DNA from: an uncultured Bacteroidales bacterium
GTDB taxonomy: Bacteria; Bacteroidota; Bacteroidia; Bacteroidales; Marinilabiliaceae
DNA: 64,000 bases
Direction of reading: 5' to 3'
Assembly (NCBI GenBank): GCA_934699135.1
Contig: CAKUVM010000006.1
Location: 6,875 to 70,874, forward strand
The notes below the pieces were generated by a model. That model saw only the letters and a program-made list of their open reading frames with translations. It did not search any database and was not told the DNA's origin. Below are positions 59,642 to 64,000 of the stretch, one piece after another (within the stretch, counting starts at the first letter, position 1; the number at the start of each line of letters is the position of its first letter). Made by a program: the position numbers and the translations under genes.

Positions 59642-60559
59642 TTATTTGATAAACTCGCTCATGAGCATCCGAGCGAAGGCCGTGTTGGAGCCATGTCCCG
59701 AGCGCGTGGCCAATATTCGGCCCTTGATGGGCATTCCCACGAGCGCGAGGTCGCCGATGAGGTCGAGCAGCTTGTGGCGCGCCGCCTCGTTGGCGTATTT
59801 CAGGTCGCGGTCGTTAAGCACGCCGCTCGGATGGATGGTCACGTCGGCGCGTCCCAATTTCTTTGCCAATTCGGTTCTCTGCTCCGCCGTCATCTCGCCC
59901 TCCACGAAGACAATGGCGTTTTCCAAGTCGCCGCCCTTGATCAGGCCCATATTCAGCAGCGGCTCAATCTCGTGGAGGAAGACGAAAGTGCGGCAGTCTT
60001 TTATCTGGTCATACTCGCCCGCCAGATCCTCAATTTGCGCCCACTGGTTGGCTAGGCATCGGGTGCCGTCAAAGGCTATGCACACCTCGGCGGCGAAGTA
60101 GTCTTCGGGCAGGGCCAAGATGCGCAGCCCTTTTTCTTTCTCCTCGTAAACCACCTTGTGGCTCACGACCAGATATTTGCGCTCCGCGTCCTGCTCTTTC
60201 TTCCCCGCGCCGTCTATGGCGTCGGCAAAGGGCTTCGCGCTTCCGTCCAGTATGGGGACTTCAGGGCCGTCGACCTCCACCAGGCAGTTGTCTACGCCCC
60301 GGGCCCTGAGCGCTGACATGAGATGCTCAATGGTGGAGACCGTCTCTTTGCCGTCGCCCGTGAGGACGGTGCCGCGCTGCGTGAACGACACGCGCGTTGC
60401 CACCGCGGGAATCTCCGGTTGGCCCTCCAGGTCGGTGCGGCGGAAGCGGATGCCGAAGTTGGCGGGGGCGGAGTTTATGCTGAGGTGGACGTAGGCGCCG
60501 GTGTGGAGGCCTTTACCCTCAAACCGTGCGCTGCCGGCCAGTGTTGTCTGTTTTTCCAT
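59642..60559 (-). CDS. lpxC: UDP-3-O-acyl-GlcNAc deacetylase, without FabZ domain
   Basis: LpxC is the zinc amidase that commits lipid A synthesis. I use ATG 60559 (MEKQTTLAGSARFEGKGLHTG); the preceding TTG is unlikely. The 305 residues carry the zinc ligands (TIEHLMSAL; RHKLLDLIGDL with His and Asp) and the end GHGSNTAFARMLMSEFIK. Length equals the E. coli single-domain enzyme. In most Bacteroidota LpxC continues into a FabZ dehydratase domain, giving about 460 residues; here the frame stops at the point where the linker would begin, and lpxA starts 30 bases later. Confidence 0.95.
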   Translation of the reverse strand: MEKQTTLAGSARFEGKGLHTGAYVHLSINSAPANFGIRFRRTDLEGQPEIPAVATRVSFTQRGTVLTGDGKETVSTIEHLMSALRARGVDNCLVEVDGPEVPILDGSAKPFADAIDGAGKKEQDAERKYLVVSHKVVYEEKEKGLRILALPEDYFAAEVCIAFDGTRCLANQWAQIEDLAGEYDQIKDCRTFVFLHEIEPLLNMGLIKGGDLENAIVFVEGEMTAEQRTELAKKLGRADVTIHPSGVLNDRDLKYANEAARHKLLDLIGDLALVGMPIKGRILATRSGHGSNTAFARMLMSEFIK

Positions 60560-60620
60560 CAATTGTGGATTTTCTAGGGGTTGTTGCCTCGGCTTGCGCC
60601 TCGGCCCTGTTTTTCGGGGG

Positions 60621-61652
60621 CTAGTCTTTGGTCTCCCGCTCTTTCAGCAGCGCGTCAATGGATCGTTTCAGCTCCGGCAGGTGACGGAACACCACGAAAG
60701 AGCGCGTGAAGCTCATATAATCGAACGCAGGCGAGCCGAAGAGCGTCTGGCCTGGTTTCTTGACGGAGCCCTGGATGCCGCTTTGTGCCGCTATGGTGGT
60801 GCGCTCCGCCACCTCTATGTGGCCTGCCACGCCCACTTGGCCGCCCATGACGCAGTGTGGGCCAATCTTGGTGGAGCCGGCAATGCCGCTCTGCGAGGCT
60901 ATGACGGTGTCGTGGCCTATGACCACGTTGTGGGCCACCATGATGAGGTCGTCGAGTTTCACGCCGTGCTCAATGCGCGTGCAGCCCATGGTGGAGCGGT
61001 CTACGCAAGTGTTGGCGCCAATCTCCACGTCGTCTTCTACCACGACCACGCCCACCTGCTCAATTTTATGGTATACGCCGTCTTTGTCTGGAGCGAAACC
61101 GAAGCCGTCGGCCCCGATGACCACGCCGGCGTGCAGCACGCAACGCTCGCCAATCTTGCACCCTTTGTATATCTTCACGCCTGGGTATATGACGGTGCCT
61201 GCACCGATGGTCACGCCGTCACCAACATAGGCCTGCGGATATATCTTGGCGCCGTCGCCTATCTTTGCTTTCTCGCCGATATAGGCGAATGCGCCAACGT
61301 ATACGTCTTTGCCGACGATGGCCGTCTCGCTGATGTGAGATGGTTGCTCAATGCCCACCTTCTGTGGCTGCATCTGCTGGTAGAGGGCCAGGAGCTTGGC
61401 CAGGCTCTCGTAGGCGTTGGCCACCCTTATCATTGTAGCCTTGACCTCCTTGGTCGGCTTGAAGTCGGAGTTCACTATGATGACCGACGCCGCCGTGGTG
61501 TAGACATAATGCTCATACTTGGCGTTGGCGAAGAAAGTCAACTTCTTGGGGCGTCCCTCTTCAATCTTAGAGACGTCGTTGACAGTGGCCTGGGGGTCGC
61601 CTTCTACGATGCCACCGAGCATGTCAGCTATCTGTTGCGCTGTGAACTCCAT
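60621..61652 (-). CDS. lpxD: UDP-3-O-acylglucosamine N-acyltransferase
   Basis: LpxD adds the second 3-hydroxyacyl chain from ACP. The 343 residues have the N-terminal uridine-binding domain (MEFTAQQIADMLGG to about 100, LTFFANAKYEHY), hexapeptide repeats (AIVGKDVYVGAFAYIGEKAKIGDG), the catalytic His region DDLIMVAHNVVIGHD and the C-terminal helix (ELKRSIDALLKERE). Gap of 61 bases to lpxC. Confidence 0.95.
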   Translation of the reverse strand: MEFTAQQIADMLGGIVEGDPQATVNDVSKIEEGRPKKLTFFANAKYEHYVYTTAASVIIVNSDFKPTKEVKATMIRVANAYESLAKLLALYQQMQPQKVGIEQPSHISETAIVGKDVYVGAFAYIGEKAKIGDGAKIYPQAYVGDGVTIGAGTVIYPGVKIYKGCKIGERCVLHAGVVIGADGFGFAPDKDGVYHKIEQVGVVVVEDDVEIGANTCVDRSTMGCTRIEHGVKLDDLIMVAHNVVIGHDTVIASQSGIAGSTKIGPHCVMGGQVGVAGHIEVAERTTIAAQSGIQGSVKKPGQTLFGSPAFDYMSFTRSFVVFRHLPELKRSIDALLKERETKD

Positions 61653-61724
61653 TATAGCTTCTTCTTTTGTTATTAGCTCACAAAACTAATCAATAATTCC
61701 AACATATTAAAGCGTGGCGGGCCG

Positions 61725-62942
61725 TCAGCCCCGACGCGGGGCGCAAATGTAGTAGCGGCGGTCCGCCGCGCCGAGTGTGTCTAGGCGCATCATGTCACTG
61801 GCCTCCGAGATGTCGCGCACGCTGCCGTCTCGGTATATGATGTTTATTCTGTCCACGCCCTGCGTGTATGTCTTGCTGCTCACTTGGCCCGTGCGGACAA
61901 TGTAGTCGGTGTCTTCCAAGCTCACTCCCAAGGCCTTGGCGGCGTGCTGCCTCTCCTCGTCAATTCGCTCCTCGGATATGGGCTCGCGGCTCATCTCTAT
62001 GTGGAACAGGTCTCGGCACACCAGCCCGCGGCTCAGGAAACGCAGCACCTTGTCGTCGGACTGAGTCCACGCTTTGAGCGACGTCGTGATGTCGTCATCG
62101 TCAATTTCGCAAAACAGCTCCAGAGTCCGCTCCTCGGCGCGCATCTCGCCCTCGTTCACCCGCCGGGTCAGGAAATGGCGAAGCGGGTGCGTGGTCCATA
62201 GCTCCCGGCCGGCCTCCAGCAGCTCCCTCGCCCTTATGACGGCCATGCGGAGCATCTCTTCGGCCGCGACGACGGTCTTGTGCAGATACACTTGCCAATA
62301 CATGAGCCTGCGCGCCACCAGGAAGTCCTCTATGGTGTATATTCCCTTGGCCTCCACGCCCAAGTGCCCGTCTGGCGTGGCGTCTAGCATCTTTATGATT
62401 CGGTCGGCTCCCACGGCGCCCTCCACCACGCCGCTGAAAAAACTGTCTCGCTTGAGGTAGTCTAGCCTGTCGGTGTCTAGTTGGCTAGATATGAGCTGAT
62501 GAAGGAAAGGTCGGCACCTGCCGCAGAAGACGTCGATGCAGTCCTGCAACTCACCGCCCGTCTGCGCGTTGAGACGCTCCATGATGATGTCGGATATTGT
62601 CTCGTGGCTTGTTTGGGCAATGAGGCGCTCCAAGGCGTGGGAGAATGGGCCGTGGCCTACGTCGTGGAGCAATATGGCGGCCATGGCAGCGCGCTGCTCG
62701 CCCTGCAGCACCAGCACACCTTTGGCCTGTAGCGTGTCTAATGCCGTCTGCATCAGGTGCATGGCTCCCGTAGCGTGTTGAAATCGGGTGTGCTGCGCGC
62801 CGGGATAGACGAGAGACGTGAGTCCCAGCTGCCGGATGCGCCGCAGGCGTTGCACCCAAGGGTGTGAGAGCAGGCGCAGGAGCAGGTCGTCTTCTATGCT
62901 TATGAAGCCGTGGACGGGGTCGTTGATTATCTTGTGCTTCAT
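61725..62942 (-). CDS. HD-domain phosphohydrolase (dNTPase-like)
   Basis: The 405 residues belong to the SAMHD1/dGTPase-like HD group: start NDPVHGFISIEDDLLLRLL, then YPGAQHTRFQHATGAMHLM, the HD motif AILLHDVGHGPFSHALE and the last metal Asp in QLDTDRLDYLKRDSFFSG. It may cleave dNTPs or other nucleotides; exact substrate unknown. It stands before lpxD (72 bases), as in other Bacteroidales, and its ATG overlaps the TPR gene's stop (ATGA). Confidence 0.87.
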   Translation of the reverse strand: MKHKIINDPVHGFISIEDDLLLRLLSHPWVQRLRRIRQLGLTSLVYPGAQHTRFQHATGAMHLMQTALDTLQAKGVLVLQGEQRAAMAAILLHDVGHGPFSHALERLIAQTSHETISDIIMERLNAQTGGELQDCIDVFCGRCRPFLHQLISSQLDTDRLDYLKRDSFFSGVVEGAVGADRIIKMLDATPDGHLGVEAKGIYTIEDFLVARRLMYWQVYLHKTVVAAEEMLRMAVIRARELLEAGRELWTTHPLRHFLTRRVNEGEMRAEERTLELFCEIDDDDITTSLKAWTQSDDKVLRFLSRGLVCRDLFHIEMSREPISEERIDEERQHAAKALGVSLEDTDYIVRTGQVSSKTYTQGVDRINIIYRDGSVRDISEASDMMRLDTLGAADRRYYICAPRRG

Positions 62943-64000
62943 TTCCTAACCTCCATCCGCAGCAGCTCTGTGAAGAGGTCGGCCTCGGCGGGTCCCACGC
63001 CATATTGGGTCAGGTTGGCGCGGTTGGCGTCTATGAAGTCCAAGACGGCGGCCTCTCCCGTCTCCTTGGCCAAGGCCGCCAGGCTTGTAGCCGCGGCCCC
63101 GAAGTCGCGGGTGGCCAGCAGCAGCAGCGCGGTGGCCTCTGTGTCGTGGCGTCTGTCAATGTCTTGGCAGTTCTCGTGCGCCATGTGGACATATTTTTGA
63201 GCCTCTTCGCGCTTGCCCAGCGCTATGGCGCAAATGGCGGTGCCAAGGTAACCGTCGGCCTCGTCTGGAGCGTCGAATGTGAGGGCTATGTAGGCGTTTT
63301 GCGCCTGCTGATATTGGCCTAGCGAGGCAAGGCACTTGGCTGCCATTAGCCTTTTGGCCACGGTCGGCTGCTTGAGCGTCGCCGCCACGTTGAGGTAGTA
63401 GAGGGCTGTCTTGTAGTCGGCGCGGTCATAGTAGCATTGCGCCAGCGTGTGCTTGGTCCAGACGTTGGAGTCGTCCATAAGCTCGGCTTTTTTCAGTTGC
63501 TCGATGGCTCTGTCCGCCTCGCCGGTCTTCTCAAGGCACAGGGCGTATTTCCTGGTCAGGTCGGCAGAAGGCTCTGCCGTGGCGCAAGCGTGGGCGTAGA
63601 GGCGCGTTGCTGCGGCCCAGCAGTCATATCTGACAAGCTCGCGGCCCAACGCGTCCTTGTCTTCCGCCGTGGGGAAGAGGATGTCTAGCGTGGCGCTGCC
63701 TAACGGCCAGGCGGCCTCGTTGAAAAGGTCGGTGTCGCCAAATCGGTCGGGCCTGATCCTGAAGGCGCGGTAGAGGTCTTTGATGAAATTGTCCGTCAGG
63801 TTGCGGAGTCTCATCTCTTCCGGTGTCGCTTGCTGCCGCTCGGCTTGCATCTCGGCCCAGTGTCGCGCCTCGGTGTCGAAGTTTTTCTGCAACGCCACGG
63901 CGTTTTGCGCTGGCATGCCGCCAAGCACCGTTAGTGTGGAATATTTGTCGGAGTCGCATATCGGCATTGCCGCGATGCTTCGCGCCAAAGACTCCCGCTC
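62939..64000 (-). CDS. TPR-repeat protein (5' end outside window)
   Basis: The frame is open to the right edge, so the start is missing; about 353 codons are seen. After a linker (ARHWAEMQAERQQATPEEMRLRNL) and FIKDLYRAFRIRPDRFGD, there are at least five TPR-like helix pairs from about residue 125: YALCLEKTGEADRAIEQLKKAELM, WTKHTLAQCYYDRADYKTALYYLNVAATL, AAKCLASLGQYQQAQNAYIALTF, LGTAICAIALGKREEAQKYVHMA. No signal can be judged. The stop overlaps the HD gene start, so the two are translationally coupled. Role unknown. Confidence 0.75.
   Translation of the reverse strand, partial: ERESLARSIAAMPICDSDKYSTLTVLGGMPAQNAVALQKNFDTEARHWAEMQAERQQATPEEMRLRNLTDNFIKDLYRAFRIRPDRFGDTDLFNEAAWPLGSATLDILFPTAEDKDALGRELVRYDCWAAATRLYAHACATAEPSADLTRKYALCLEKTGEADRAIEQLKKAELMDDSNVWTKHTLAQCYYDRADYKTALYYLNVAATLKQPTVAKRLMAAKCLASLGQYQQAQNAYIALTFDAPDEADGYLGTAICAIALGKREEAQKYVHMAHENCQDIDRRHDTEATALLLLATRDFGAAATSLAALAKETGEAAVLDFIDANRANLTQYGVGPAEADLFTELLRMEVRK

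Noticed and set aside
60501..61676. 391-codon frame antisense to lpxD
   Set aside because: Covers lpxD almost exactly; lpxD shows full hexapeptide repeats and the catalytic His.

Overview
The window looks like a stretch of a Bacteroidales (Bacteroidota) chromosome. Three things point there. Promoters fit the Bacteroidota pattern (TTG, 18-20 bases, TAnnTTTG), and few starts have a Shine-Dalgarno. The gene sets are typical: rprXY, acpP-fabF-rnc, holB-PSP1-gldH-trmB-mrp, and HD-lpxD-lpxC-lpxA. Several lipoproteins carry acidic residues right after the lipobox cysteine. Host DNA is GC-rich by eye. I cannot fix the family.

Layout. 1-993: end of an AmpG-like transporter, then tRNA-Arg(UCU) with its own promoter and terminator. 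About 994-5375: a lower-GC decayed prophage-like island with broken queE and queD, a minus-strand operon (VRR-NUC nuclease, ParB-like protein, DpdA-like transglycosylase, CdiA-C-like nuclease) and an XRE repressor. 5376-9850: folE, the RprX/RprY two-component system, tRNA-Lys and metA. 9850-16600: a glycosyltransferase, a small membrane protein, rnc/fabF/acpP, a NupG-like permease and a lipoprotein of five Cys-paired repeats. 16689-21265: a heterodimeric ABC exporter with one degenerate ATP site, a surface lipoprotein and a VanZ-like protein. 21362-26914: a GH97 glycosidase in one run with aroA, aroB and a membrane protein, then a MORN/YwqK protein. 27036-36383: M23 peptidase, dxr, a very large propeller-SpoIIE phosphatase sensor, a membrane AraC regulator and hrpB. 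36439-44130: two FKBPs, alaS, a PfkB kinase, an ABC-F protein and a GNAT. 44127-52512: a TPR-PD40-SPOR protein, S41 protease, FAD oxidoreductase, EamA transporter and an apparently inactive sialate esterase homologue. 52561-57771: mrp, trmB, gldH, PSP1 (ricT-like) and holB. 57938-64000: a radical SAM protein and the lipid A genes lpxA, lpxC and lpxD, with an HD hydrolase and a TPR protein cut by the right edge.

The most distinctive content is: (1) the DpdA operon, a candidate 7-deazaguanine DNA-modification module inside a decaying prophage, where ParB sits next to DpdA instead of a methyltransferase; (2) a 17-bp near-perfect hairpin with a U-run inside the conserved N-terminal coding part of rnc, immediately after fabF; (3) the five-repeat Cys-paired lipoprotein behind the ABC exporter; (4) a periplasmic-propeller sensor with a phosphatase output; (5) a SASA-family lipoprotein lacking catalytic Ser and His; (6) an LpxC without the FabZ domain that it is usually fused to in this phylum. 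All functional statements are read from sequence and family knowledge; no database search was run.
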